From: Manduca sexta
Taxonomy: Eukaryota; Arthropoda; Insecta; Lepidoptera; Sphingidae
Length of the DNA stretch: 64,000 nucleotides
Reading direction: 5' to 3'
Assembly: GCF_014839805.1 (NCBI RefSeq)
Contig: NC_051118.1
Location: 6,130,391 to 6,194,390 of the forward strand
How positions within the stretch are numbered: position 1 is the first letter of the stretch; each line of letters starts with the position of its first letter. A program made the translations under genes and the position numbers. Positions 45,228-56,075 of this stretch are shown here, in pieces. The notes under the pieces were generated by a model. That model was not told the origin of the DNA and did not search any database. It saw only the letters and a program-made list of their open reading frames with translations.

Positions 45228-45375
45228 CGGCTAACAAACCCAACTACGAAGACTTAATTCCATTCCGCGAATAAACCAATAAAATAATTGTATGCATGTA
45301 AAAACCTTAATTCTGATTGGTCAATTTTCGCGATAGAACGGAAATAAGATTAGGATTGTTTAGTATAGTCGGAGA
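45228..45375. mobile_element. Probable MITE with degenerate inverted ends
   Basis: 'aacccaactacgaag ... ttccattccgcgaataaacc' at the left is echoed inverted by 'gattggtcaattttcgcgat' and 'ggaaataagattaggattgt' at the right. The central 'ttctgattggtca' recurs in the element at 55888-56075. Confidence 0.45.
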
Positions 45376-46809
45376 TAGGGAAATTCAATATCTAGCAATC
45401 GCTAAGTCATCGATACATAGATCAGTAGAGTTTTATATCAGTATTATAAATTAAAAAAAGGCTGAACAGATTTCGATGTTCCTCTATTCTATTTTCCCTT
45501 TTGAATGGTTTAGACCGCAATCTCACCACGCTATATTCATGCGGGTCAATAGGCCACCCATTGCATCGCCTGTCGCCAAGCTGTACAATTGAAACTCCTT
45601 TTCGAATCCAGACGTTAGTAACTAATCAAATTCATATTTGGAACATTGAATTTAAAAAAGGAACAATATTAGAATTCAAACATCCATCGAATTTTATTGG
45701 GACGTCTAAATTTAGGTGAATAACGACCAAACTCCTTAAATAAAGATAAAAAAAAATTTAGGTGACTCAATTCAGTCAGAGAAACCTAAAGTTTAGGTCG
45801 AGTAAAGTATTGCTATTGGTATATGTGTCGATGTATTTGATCCGGGGCCACATTAAACCAGGATATGGCGGTCGTAAAACACTTTTCGGAATTGCGTGGG
45901 AGGTGTTTTAGGAAAACAAATGGTAAAACGTTACTGCTAAATAAAGAATGTTTGTATAATTTTTTGTCCGATGGCCATTGACGCAAATAGGAATAGTATT
46001 TTTATGAAATAAACTTTTATAACTGTCAAAGTATGTCTCTACGAATAATGACCATTTTAAGGTGATATTATAGGGTAAACATTACCTAGTCTTTACCTAA
46101 AACAAATATACTTTTCTTTGCTTCAAAGTTAATTTGGATCGAAGTGTATTTTATTCATGCGGAAATTATTTGTTTTGGATATTCATATTGATTTTTATAA
46201 TTAGTTAAGTCGAGTATTATTTTGTTATGGACATTAGGAAAATATTATTTCGAAGTATCAAATACCGAAAATACGAATTATAGCCTGACCAATAAATAAA
46301 AAGCTTTGCCTTGTTAACGCTAAATATGGACCTATTTGTTATACTGACAAAGTTAGCACAATAATCAAAAATGGCAGCCGTAAACCAGGTTTTTTTATTT
46401 AATACTCAAGTTATACTTTAGAAATACAAACCAATGAATATCTAACATAGATATTGACGCGCAAAATCATCTTGTTCCGAGTGATATAACAAATTCTATT
46501 ATGAGAAATCATCGGATCAAAAGGCGCCAAACATTGTCGAAATGTTTGTCCAAGCAATTAGTGGTTGAAAACGATTTCATGACTTATGTAATTATGTTAC
46601 GTAACACAAGTACTTTATGTGTGTTTGGGGGTCAACGACACCGTTTAATAATATGTTTTATTACAGGTAAGAACTCAGATCCTGACTTATGATGCTTGGT
46701 GTACGAAGGTATTATCTACTTTATTTATTAGCTATAATGTTGAAGTTTGAATACCATGGTCTATGATTTAGGTCACAATGTCAGTGTCGAATTGCAAGTA
46801 CATTGTTAG
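45376..46809. other. Unassigned AT-rich DNA
   Basis: No gene recognised; short frames at 45501 and 46501 have no recognisable features. Confidence 0.4.
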
Positions 46810-46870
46810 TAAGCATGTAAAGCCGTTGTTCCTGCGGCTTCTCTCTCCGGTCATATCGGCATGTATGGTC
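46810..46870 (+). mobile_element. SINE family C fragment
   Basis: 'ctctctccggtcatatcggc' matches the centre of family C. Confidence 0.5.
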
Positions 46871-46930
46871 GGGGTATTTGTATATTATGCTAAACCATAA
46901 TAAAACCTCTGTGGTTGATAGTTCCTATTA

Positions 46931-46960
46931 ATAATAATAATAATAATATCAGCCCTGTAT
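46931..46960 (-). mobile_element. SINE family A, 3' tip
   Basis: 'taataatatcagccctgtat' only; it abuts the family G element. Confidence 0.6.
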
Positions 46961-46964
46961 CATC

Positions 46965-47232
46965 AGTTAGTGATTAGTTCTCGCAGTTGAAAGAAAAACG
47001 TAAAAATAATTAATATGCATGGATATTTCGGCCTTTAAAATTTAATACGACGAAATTTTAAAGGCCGAAATATCCATGCATATTAATTATTTTTACGTTT
47101 TTCTTTCAACTGCGAGAACTAATCACTAACTAGACGTGAATTTAAATTCTTTACTTGTCAATACTTGTTTAGTTGCCCAGATTAAAGGTGAAACAAAATG
47201 TATGAAAAATGGACCTTAAGCTATAACCTTAA
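46965..47232. mobile_element. Fold-back element, family G copy 3, perfect 79-bp palindrome arms
   Basis: 46965-47043 and 47053-47131 are perfect inverted repeats of 79 bp separated by 9 bp. The right side continues through the rest of the family G arm to TTAA at 47229-47232; the outer left arm is missing and replaced by a SINE A tip. Perfect arms at this length suggest recent insertion or arm homogenisation. Confidence 0.93.
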
Positions 47233-47257
47233 TAACGAATATTTTCGCCAAAAATCC

Positions 47258-47400
47258 TGGTTTTAGTTTTCTGATTTTTTGATCATTTTGTAGTTTAATG
47301 CAAATATGGCGTGTGTGTGAATGTATTTCTGACTGAAAGTACGGCGTTGATGCTGCGAGGCCATTATCTTAGAGTAGTAGTAGTGGTATTAGGGCGCGTA
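47258..47400 (+). repeat. Family S repeat
   Basis: 'atcattttgtagtttaatgc', 'gtgtgtgtgaatgtatttct', 'gttgatgctgcgaggc', 'ttagagtagtagtagtg': same order as at 57661 and 57937. Confidence 0.7.
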
Positions 47401-48784
47401 AAATTAAAATTACTTTTTATTAATATTTATTTTGTTCGAAACTTACACTTTTCTATTTTATGTCCACGGCTCAAGTAACTTATTGTAAGGTGTTATTTTC
47501 AAGTAGATACATAAGTATTATAGTTTGATCAGAAACGCGATATCAAAATGACCCTGTATAATTGCCAATGCGGCTGTGGGTTGCCCCGACGTGAAATTTG
47601 CACCATGCCAACATTATGAAGATGTCACGCATTCGCATGGCGGTAAAATGTATATTTAGACTGTATATTTTAATCACTTCGTAACTTCAGGTTGTTAACG
47701 TGTCGGTGAAAATATCGAAGTTATTAGAATGTGACGATGTTTTTTGACTGTTGAAATAAACGTTCGTGTTTGCTGTCCCGTTTGGGCAGTAGGGCGTGAT
47801 GAATATACCTGTGTACAAGAACATGACTTTAAAGTGGTCGAAAATTATGCAAAAATATGTATTTTTCCGATATTGACTGCAAATAACTTTATGCAAACAA
47901 AGAATGGTGTAGACTTAATTTCGGAATAAGTGTTAGCTGGTCAGATTATAGATTTATTATATCTAATTTTAATTGCGTTATATAGAACCATTGCCACTGA
48001 TGGGCAGATAAAGAACATAGCACAGCGGGACATAATTTACGAGCGTGTAGTAGTGTGAGCGTTGACGTAGGCGCATGTGACGTAATAATTGACATTTAGT
48101 GCGGACTACACTTTTGCTTAATAATAACATTAAGTCAAGTGATATTTTTTAAGATTAATAACAAATCTTAATGCGTATGCAATTAAAAAAAATACAGACT
48201 TAATTTGTGAAGAATATTTTCGTCATATTTTTTTTGTAAACTAAATCAACTACGCAATATCAAACGAAATGAACAGTGACGTGCGTGAATTTGGGCCAGT
48301 TGTAATCCGATAGTAGCGGCGAATTAAAATCGATTTGCATTTTCGGCATAACGATCTGCGAATCGATGATATGTCTCGATAATTTTTTAGCGATTCTTGT
48401 GTTCTGATTTTAAACTTTTTGACTTTTGTAAGCAGTTAATAAAGAACTGTAAGTTTTTTATATCCATAAGTTCACCTATACTAACGGATTAACTGTTATA
48501 ATACCGATGTACTGTTTAATTCTCATATCATTTGAGTTGTTGAGCATATATTTCTTCAAAGACTAGTTTTTGTACTAGTATTATTAGTGATATAAATATA
48601 GGTATACCCGAGAAAAACACGGCGCGTCATTCGTCGTACAAAAACATAACTTATGAGTTTTTAATAAGTGTTGATGACTAAATTATTGCTTTTTTGATAC
48701 TCTATCATGTTTCGATTAATAAATGTTTTCGAATTAAGTTCAACGAACGAAAATATAGAATTAACTTATTCGTCAATATTTTGG
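47401..48784. other. Unassigned DNA
   Basis: No convincing gene. Overlapping short frames on both strands at 47687-47929 have no recognisable features. Confidence 0.4.
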
Positions 48785-49060
48785 TCTTTATTATTCCTAT
48801 TAAATTGGTATAGTAAATCTTATTATTATTATAAATGCAAAAGATTCTAAATTCGAAAGATGTTTGGAAGAATTAATCGCTTTTTATTATTCCTATTAAA
48901 TTAGTTTAAGAAATCTTATTATTGCAAATACAAAATATTTTAAATTCTTTGGATGTTTGTTAGACGTAAACGCTGTAATAACTGAACGGATTTGAATGAA
49001 ATTTGGTACACTGATAGACAATGCTCTAGATTGACATAGTCACACAGTTTTTATGCCGAA
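48785..49060 (+). repeat. ~95-bp tandem duplication followed by a Q/R-type fragment
   Basis: 'tttattattcctattaaatt ... aaatcttattatt ... gatgtttg' occurs at 48788-48869 and 48884-48960. 48955-49060 then matches 14495-14590 ('gaaatttggtacactgatag'). Confidence 0.65.
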
Positions 49061-49339
49061 CGCGTATACAATAGGAATTTATACCGAAGTTGTTTCACTC
49101 AAGTGTAATGCCTAGTTGATAATAATATTTATTTATAATTCGGATTTACTTTTTATTCTGTTACGCGCCCTACGGAAATGTTAGGTTCATTCAGTTGTTT
49201 TTCGTGATTATTCAATAGCTGATATCACGCACGCATGCTATGTTAGGTGTGGTCGATTTAGTATTTATTCTTTAATGGTTTATATAAACCTTTTTTCATT
49301 CTAATAGTTTGAAATGAAATAATTTATTTGAATTTCTAA
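49061..49339. other. Unassigned AT-rich DNA
   Basis: Nothing recognised. Confidence 0.4.
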
Positions 49340-49412
49340 AAAGTTCGGAAAGTAAGTTTCATTAGCCAAGAACGGGCCAGAAACTCTAGTTTTGCTCTTT
49401 AAAAAACAGTTT
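49340..49412 (+). repeat. Family U fragment
   Basis: 'agttcggaaagtaagtttca', 'agaacgggccagaaactcta', 'ttttgctcttt' is shared with 62199-62263. Confidence 0.65.
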
Positions 49413-49664
49413 GAAAGTGAAAAGTAGATGCAGTATGTAATACAAAATAGGCATATTTAGTTTTTTATATAGTTTACAGCAGCTGATTTATTTACATTCA
49501 AAATAATCTCAATTCCCATAAGATTGCACAACTCTCTCAGGAATCATGAAATAATTTTGATGAATTTTGCTCCATTATTGTTAAAAGAGTTTTTTAATTT
49601 TTTTAGGTCAAAATTTACAAACCATACGTAGATTAATTTCGTATAGAAAGTAAAGATTTAAAAC

Positions 49665-49712
49665 AAATAGAACGGGTCGGAGTGGAAATCTTTTGGAGAG
49701 TTTACAAGATTA
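49665..49712 (+). mobile_element. Short RTE-LINE remnant
   Basis: 'gggtcggagtggaaatcttt' followed by tggagag reads G-S-E-W-K-S-F-G-E, resembling the conserved C-terminal tract near the end of RTE reverse transcriptases. Short, so tentative. Confidence 0.4.
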
Positions 49713-50117
49713 TTTGGTGCCTGCTGCCCAGTCGTGTACAAAACCAGCCATCTTCCCAGCATCTGCCAAAACTTAGAGATACTTTCACACACGTCCCAAC
49801 TAAAGCGAAGAAAGTGAACTCTATCGTTAAGGATGCATCACATGGCGCCGATGGTCGGTTTTCACATGTTCCGACGTTGAATTATTATATATTCCGTTTG
49901 TTGCGGGTATTGTGATACGAATCCGAATGGACGTTCGCTTTCTTCTTACCCAATCTATGAAAGTCGGTTAAATGGATTAAACATGCGTTTCCAGAGCGCG
50001 ACGGAAATAATTACTGTTTATTTACTAATATTGGTGGAAGTTTGGATTAGTCGCAATTTATCTTGATAAATGAAAGTAAGAATTTTATGGTTGTAAATAT
50101 ATATTGTTATCTGGAAT
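49713..50117. other. Unassigned DNA
   Basis: A 77-codon plus-strand frame (49682-49915) has no recognised domain. Confidence 0.35.
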
Positions 50118-50262
50118 ACTTACACACATGTCTTTTTGCCCCGAATGGGTAGGCAGTGGCGCAATCTGGGCAACTACTTTTCACAGGACGTGTTTTGTTT
50201 CATAATGTGGCAGGGGTGAGCCTATCGGCATATCGAGTACAAATTCAAAATTTGCAAGGCTT
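50118..50262 (-). mobile_element. SINE family B, 3' part
   Basis: 'ttgccccgaatgggtaggca', 'gtggcaggggtgagcctatc', 'catatcgagtacaaattc': reversed 3' two thirds of family B. Confidence 0.75.
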
Positions 50263-50457
50263 TTTGAAATTACTTGTTAATTAACAACGTATATCTAAAT
50301 AACTTGCATAGGTATTTCGACAATAAAATTAAAAGGGCATAATATTTTTGTATATTTTTTTCGAGATAGTCAAGAAAACTGCTTGGTAAGATAGAAAATT
50401 TATATAAAAAAATACTTATTTCTATTTTTATTAAAAAAATAATATAAATAAGCGCAC

Positions 50458-50679
50458 CTTCCAGTTATGTTTATCAATAAAAATAAACACACCGCTGCCA
50501 TATTGGTTCCATTCAACGGTTCCAGGCTGTATGGCTGAGAGCCTTTGCCTTCTCCTTAAGGAGTAAATCAAACCAAAATCAAGCGTTCCGTTGCACGCAA
50601 GAACGAAACGTGTATCAAAATGACAATTTTGCGCGCAGTATTGTGCGGTCATAAATTCAAATGAAAGTATAAAAAACAT
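50458..50679 (-). CDS. Candidate orphan exon or decayed frame, unknown product
   Basis: An 82-codon minus-strand frame starts at 50679; its composition is less AT-rich and more protein-like than other frames here (for example R-R-R-Q-R near residues 42-46 and a Y-G-S-G-V tract near residue 60). An AAG/GTGCGC splice-donor-like junction falls at 50458, so a coding exon ending there would encode 74 residues. No domain is recognised, no signal peptide is obvious, and no partner exon is visible. It could be a single exon of an unrecognised gene, an old retroelement coding piece, or chance. Confidence 0.2.
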
Positions 50680-50887
50680 AACGTTGCATGTTTATTTCCC
50701 TTTGACATAACTGCAGCTGTTTCTTTAAAATTATACGTTAGATTAATTTTCAATAAGGGTTTAGGTGTCATTCGTATATTACTTTTTTTAAATAATTAAT
50801 GTACCTACAAATATAAGATGTACATAATTGTAAGTTTGGTTTGTAGGAAGTAATGCGAAATGAATTCGATTTTGAAGATATTTTTTT

Positions 50888-51124
50888 TGTACGTCCACGG
50901 CAGAGTGACCCCACTGCACCAGACGGTAAGTCGAGTGGGGTCAAATAGAATGGCGACTGACGAGAGATGATTACCCCTCGACAGTCGTCACAATAATGCC
51001 GGCCTGTTGGCACCGGATATACACAGGCTGATCCCGAATCGCGATTCACTTACGTAGGCCATTTGCGGGTTTTAACGTCTTGTATACGGTCGCTATCCGG
51101 ATATAAAATACATCCTACAACCAG
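50888..51124 (-). repeat. Family D repeat
   Basis: 'ccacggcagagtgaccccac', 'tagaatggcgactgacgaga', 'cacaggctgatcccgaatcg', 'catcctacaaccag': reversed near-complete copy. Confidence 0.85.
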
Positions 51125-52318
51125 CAAAAATAAATAATTACGTCGTATTTAGGCGTAATGTACACGTTCCTCTTATCACGCCATCGATCGGTATACATTT
51201 TAACATAAGGTCATAACAAAGGCCTCATAGCATTTCGTAACACGTCGACATTTTACCAAACCGACCAAATATTTATTCTATTATATTCTAAACATACATC
51301 ATTTTATCTAACGTTTGACATTTGAAACGTGTTTTTAAAATATAAACAAATGACATAATTTTACAGGAAGCTTTGGTAAATTAACACCAATAAGACGAGG
51401 GCTAAATTGTTTCCAATTGTAGGTACAATAGAGACGAAATTCTATAATCGTTGATGTATCCTCCTTTCTCAGTGAGCGTCCTGAGGTTCATAACCAATTA
51501 CTGGGTTGCCCTGAGCATGGTTGCCTAATGTTCAAGGGTTGCGAGCGCATACAGCTCTCACCCTGAGTCCGATGTGTTTGTATAAGCCGGCCTTTGCCAG
51601 GCTAACTTGCTAACAAACGGAGGGTTATGCTAAAAAGGAGAAGGATCTTATTCCTAATATTTATTTTCTTTAGTTTGACTAAAATTGGGTTAATAGTTTG
51701 AAATCTCATTGTATAATAATAGCTGGTAGGATTTTTTCCCCTAATGTTTATTATTTTTTTTAGGTTCATTATATAATAAAGGAACTTTAATTTACAGAGG
51801 CATACAGGTAATATTTTCGTTACGTGCGGTCCATTCTACCATTTTGGAAAGTTAGTATTTCTAAGAAGCTTTGACTCTTTAATGTAAGTGTTCACAGAAC
51901 AATATTTAATTTGTATTTTTATCAAAATAAAACGTAACCAATGCTTCTTAAAAGTACTTATTTAGTACCAAGTCATTAAAGACAATAATTGCACTTATCG
52001 ATTAATTTTCACAAAGCTGTAAAAGGAACCAAATTCCCTAAAAATATGTTTTAATTAATAATTTTTTTGTTAAGGCTTACTTAATAAAGGCTGTTTTTCC
52101 ACAAAACTCTATTATCAAACAAATAATGAACATATCCTTGAACGATTGACTCCGAGTTATTTCTGTTAGAATCATCGTACACACGTAAATGATTTATTAT
52201 TTATAATTATTAGTTGCGTTATTTTTATCCGCGAAAATGTTTTAGCACGCGGATACGGAAATATATAAAAAACTGGTCAAAAACATGTCGGAGTTAGTTT
52301 AGTGTGGTTCTGTAGTTA
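51125..52318. other. Unassigned DNA with a GC-richer patch
   Basis: 51450-51640 is richer in G and C ('gggttgcgagcgcatacagc', 'taagccggcctttgccaggc') and may be an unrecognised repeat. The rest is AT-rich without genes. Confidence 0.35.
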
Positions 52319-52465
52319 TTAATAATATTAGGCCTTGTATTATGTACTGGCCCACTGCTGCGCACGGGCCTCTTCTACTACTTTATGCTGGAAAAATACC
52401 AAGCCGGACTTTTATGTGGGAAATACTTTTTACGCGGGCAGAGCTGTGAGAAAAAGCTAGTTATT
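52319..52465. mobile_element. SINE A 3' tip joined to a family Q 3' end
   Basis: 52319-52383 is a reversed SINE A 3' fragment ('cccactgctgcgcacgggcc'). 52386-52465 ends 'acgcgggcagagctgtgaga' followed by aaaagctagtt, the CTAG-type end of the Helitron-like family in plus orientation. Confidence 0.6.
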
Positions 52466-53009
52466 AATAAAATATTTAATTGCTTTAGTAAGTAATAAAA
52501 ATGTTCCATCAGAAGAAAATACAATACTTATTGTAAAACAAGCAGTATAGTTTTAATAAAATAGAAAACTTTCTTTCAATTAAAGATTTCTTGTGTTTTA
52601 CGTCATTTTGAATGTGGCTTGTTAACATTTTTTTTTTATAAATTCTTTAAAAATCAAGGTTACCAATACTGCGATAAGGTTTTCATTTTCCTACAGAACC
52701 TTATGAATTATGAATTGATCTACTAATTTATGCGGCGCCAAGAGCTTATTATCTACTAATCAATGATAATGATTAATGATTGCAATGTTTTTATCAAATA
52801 TTTGTCATGTACATTGGAAAATTTCAAATAAATACATATAAGGAGGTTCTAATGTCTTTCTACAAAAAAGTTTGTATTCAATGGTAAAATACTATCGTGT
52901 TTTTTATTTAACATGACGAGACGAACAACTTAAATTACAAACTATAAACAAAAATCGAAACTTTAAAATAATTTCAGTGTTACTTATGATACTAAACTAT
53001 CGTCATGCT
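52466..53009. other. Unassigned AT-rich DNA
   Basis: Nothing recognised. Confidence 0.4.
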
Positions 53010-53348
53010 AATCTCAACGGAGATCAACAAAGTACACAGGAGATATTATAGTGCATAAGTGTGTGCGCAATACACAGTCGCATTCTCTGTTCCTTCACTC
53101 TTATAGTCCGGTGAAGTGGTAATCCGACATGACCGAAGAAAGATGAGGCGCAGGACCATTTTTACGTGCTTTCCAAGGCACAGGGGGGTATCAAACTGCC
53201 AACTTTCTGATTCCGAACTGCAACTGAGTAATTTTTAAGATGGAAAAACCCAGTCACAATTATTTTGATCGGACTCGGGATTCGAATACAGGACCTAAGC
53301 GTGGTAGTCGTAATAGTACCGTGTACAATTACGCCATCGAGGCAGTCA
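53010..53348 (-). mobile_element. SINE family C, full length
   Basis: Plus-strand order: 'ctcaacggagatcaacaaag', 'tatagtgcataagtgtgtgc', 'ttccttcactcttatagtcc', 'aatccgacatgaccga', then the reversed tRNA-like head with 'gggattcgaatacaggacc' and 'ttacgccatcgaggcagtca'. Matches 38289-38615 inverted. Confidence 0.88.
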
Positions 53349-53355
53349 ATCCGGC

Positions 53356-53515
53356 ACCAACTATCGCCATATCGAGCAACAATTGTAGATTCCGGGCTGA
53401 CATGTAAGATTATATTGGATCTGTACAACAGGTTCGTTTCTATCACATTGGAGTATACATGACCAAAAATGAGTGTTAGATTTGCCTTTGCCAATTCGGG
53501 GATAAAAGGCCTTTA
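53356..53515 (-). mobile_element. Decayed SINE family B pieces
   Basis: 'actatcgccatatcgagcaa' and 'tagattccgggctgacat' match reversed family B. 53485-53512 ('ttgccaattcggggataaaa') matches its 3' end in the opposite direction, so the segment is rearranged. Confidence 0.5.
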
Positions 53516-54159
53516 AAACAATATTAAGTTCCAATTTTAAATCGAATCCATCCATACCAATATTGCGTCGCATGCGCAAAAGGCGTTCGAAATCCGGAAT
53601 CACGCATGCGCCAACCGGTCGAGTGACGTTGTACCTCTTTGTTTTCGTATCAATGTTTAATGGAGATTGGTTTAACCGTTTAATTGACTTATTTGAATAA
53701 TTGGTTTTGGATTGTATTCTCTTGTACTGATGACTAATACCATCAGTGAAGAAATTCTGAAGTTTATGCTATGCTCATTTGAATTTGAGTTTTAGCTCTT
53801 CATTATTAATACTTGAATTTGCTTGATGGCCGATAAATGGATTCTTGGTACCAGTTTCACGGGGTCGGTGTGACATGCAGTTTTATTTTTTATGTCACCA
53901 AAGAAATAGTCACTGTACTGTATAGGTACTAAAGCTGATTATTGATAGGCATATCATACCTCGAGACATTTACGTCGGCTTTACTAAGTTGCATTCCGGG
54001 GTCAGCAAGTTATACCGGCATAATTCTGACGACAGTAAATAGAACATTAATATATTACTGTACTTAGGAGTCATGAGTCATCATACTATACTCAACTGGG
54101 GTCTATATAAGATGCCTTTATACATTTGTTATCGCTAATAGAAAACTGAAAAATATATG
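53516..54159. other. Unassigned DNA
   Basis: Nothing recognised. Confidence 0.4.
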
Positions 54160-54312
54160 GGGCGAGCTCATCGTCATATCAGACACAAATTCCAATCTCC
54201 AGGCTGTTACTATGCAAAAAAAACCGCTCGATGTACAACCCTGGATTCGAACCCAGGACCTCAGAGCGGTGTACAGTGTACTGCGCACGGAATACAACTA
54301 CGCCATTGAGTC
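54160..54312 (-). mobile_element. SINE family B, 5' half
   Basis: 'atcgtcatatcagacacaaa', 'ggattcgaacccaggacctc', 'ctacgccattgagtcag': reversed head and first part of the body. Confidence 0.85.
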
Positions 54313-54580
54313 AGACTCAACATAAAAAGGTCGATATCAAAAAAAATAACATCCATTGATACAAGTACAAAAGTTACCAAAAAGCTTGACCTCTGTCCTT
54401 ACGGTCATTATTAGTAATGTTTATGTATGAGGCATAAAAACGTCCGTGGTACACAACGGAACATTTTGCATTGTAATACATGCGTTTTATGGGTCTAACT
54501 GTAAACTGTATGGGCAAAGGATGTCAGTGCTGAGTTTTCTTTGTGTTATTTTGGGTAGGATACTCACGCGCATCTTTATT

Positions 54581-55085
54581 CCTTTCTTATCCCCGAAGGG
54601 ATAGGCGAAGGCACAAATGGTGCACCCTATCGATATATATGTACTACGTACTAGATCTGGCGTTCCGTACATTGTGTTCGACTCAACTGTAGTGCAATCC
54701 GTACACCTGACTAGTATGACTTTAACATTAACAGCGTGTGGTTATGTACGGAGTGACGCTCATAATATAAGAACTCGAGTCTAAGTGTAAACCTGGATGT
54801 GAATAAAAAATATTAGTCAAATAAGTAAAATTATTTGATGTTCAAGTGAATAAACAAGTTGTAAAAGTGACGTTTCGATTGCTATTTTAGTTCCGATTTT
54901 GAAGAAATATTTTATATGAACGTTCGTGTCTATAGAATATACGTCAATGGTGCACACTTTCCGCCTTTGTATATTCCGTCCCATTATAGGGGGCGAGCCT
55001 ATCGCCACATCGGACATAGTTTCAAATTCCGGGCTGATACTGAATAGTAACCCAATATCATTATGCCCGACTCAGGGACCTCGAC
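54581..55085 (-). mobile_element. SINE family B interrupted by family F
   Basis: The reversed 3' end 'ttatccccgaagggataggc' ... 'aatggtgcac' (to 54625) continues at 54946 with 'aatggtgcacactttccgcc', 'tatagggggcgagcctatcg' and 'ccgggctgatactgaatag'. The duplicated aatggtgcac (54616-54625, 54946-54955) brackets the family F insert. Confidence 0.88.
54626..54945 (+). repeat. Family F, ~320-bp repeat inserted in a SINE
   Basis: Full copy ('tatcgatatatatgtactac' to 'gtctatagaatatacgtc'), about 85 percent like 24690-25017. Insertion inside a SINE shows family F is mobile. The direct repeat is 10 bp as written, but part (caatg) may belong to the element end, leaving a 5-bp tgcac duplication. Confidence 0.9.
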
Positions 55086-55887
55086 TAAGAGAGCATGCAG
55101 TGCTCGGGTTAATACTTAGTAGAAAAATCCAATATCATTTTGCTCGACTCGCGGAGACCCGAGAGAATATATGGTGCTATGTTCTTATTTTGAATGTTCT
55201 AGGATAGTTGGTAACCAAGTGTGACGCTTACTAAAAGGGCTCTCCTCTTTTGGTACTGAATATACTAAGCAAATCTTTTTTAAACACGAAAGAGGTTGTA
55301 AATCTCAACCTTTTTAGATAAAGTCCGGACGCGATTCATCTGTCACACCGTAAATAACACGATGTTACGTCATTTTATCGCGAAAATTTCGAACAACGTC
55401 TTCAAGTGCGCCATTTCAAATGTTATCTCATGTAAGTAATCAAAGAAATGTTTTTAATGGTGTCCGTTAGTGTTATCGGAGGCTGGAAGAAGATTCAGGT
55501 GTGACTCACTGACTCAACTTGTGAGTGACTGGAAGACAAATATATCGACAGTTAACATGTTATTTGACTTAAGTGATGGTTATTCGCGACATTTAGTTTC
55601 ATATATACTTGGTAAAATGTACTAGACATTTTTCTCTGTATTTAAACCCACTCTAAATATTCCGCAAAAAATAGCTTAAGTCAATTAGCCCGTCAACCAA
55701 TCCTTCTAAATCAGAATAGAATAAATAACATCTAGCCTTTATTCGCATGCGGTACAACAAATTCCTGGACGAAAATAAAATTTATATAAAATTTAATTAA
55801 TGAACTTTTTATGTAAAAGTCGAAGTTTATTGGTAAAATCAGAGGTATTTAAATAGAAATAAATTTGGAATTAATTATTAATCTTAT
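55086..55887. other. SINE B debris then unassigned DNA
   Basis: 55090-55165 carries more family B-like text ('tactTAGTAGAAAAATCCAA', 'attttgctcgactcgcgg'). 55674-55703 is a single arm of the MITE at 30667-31047. The rest is unassigned. Confidence 0.45.
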
Positions 55888-56075
55888 CATTTGACTAACC
55901 GCCGTTTTCAATAAATGATCCCTAGCTATTTTTTTCGATCTATCTCAAAATGACCAATCACAACAAAGTATTTTTGACATGCAAAAATGAGTTATTCTGA
56001 TTGGTTCAGTCTCGGAATCGGATTGAGATTGAGATAGGGATCGTTGTTTTAAAAACGGTTGTAAATGGTTAGACG
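55888..56075. mobile_element. MITE with inverted ends
   Basis: 'gactaaccgccgttttcaat ... aatgatccctagct' at the left is inverted at the right ('gagatagggatcgttgtttt', 'aaaaacggttgtaaatggtt', ag). The centre holds 'gaccaatcac' and its inverse 'ctgattggtt'. Total about 190 bp. Confidence 0.7.
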
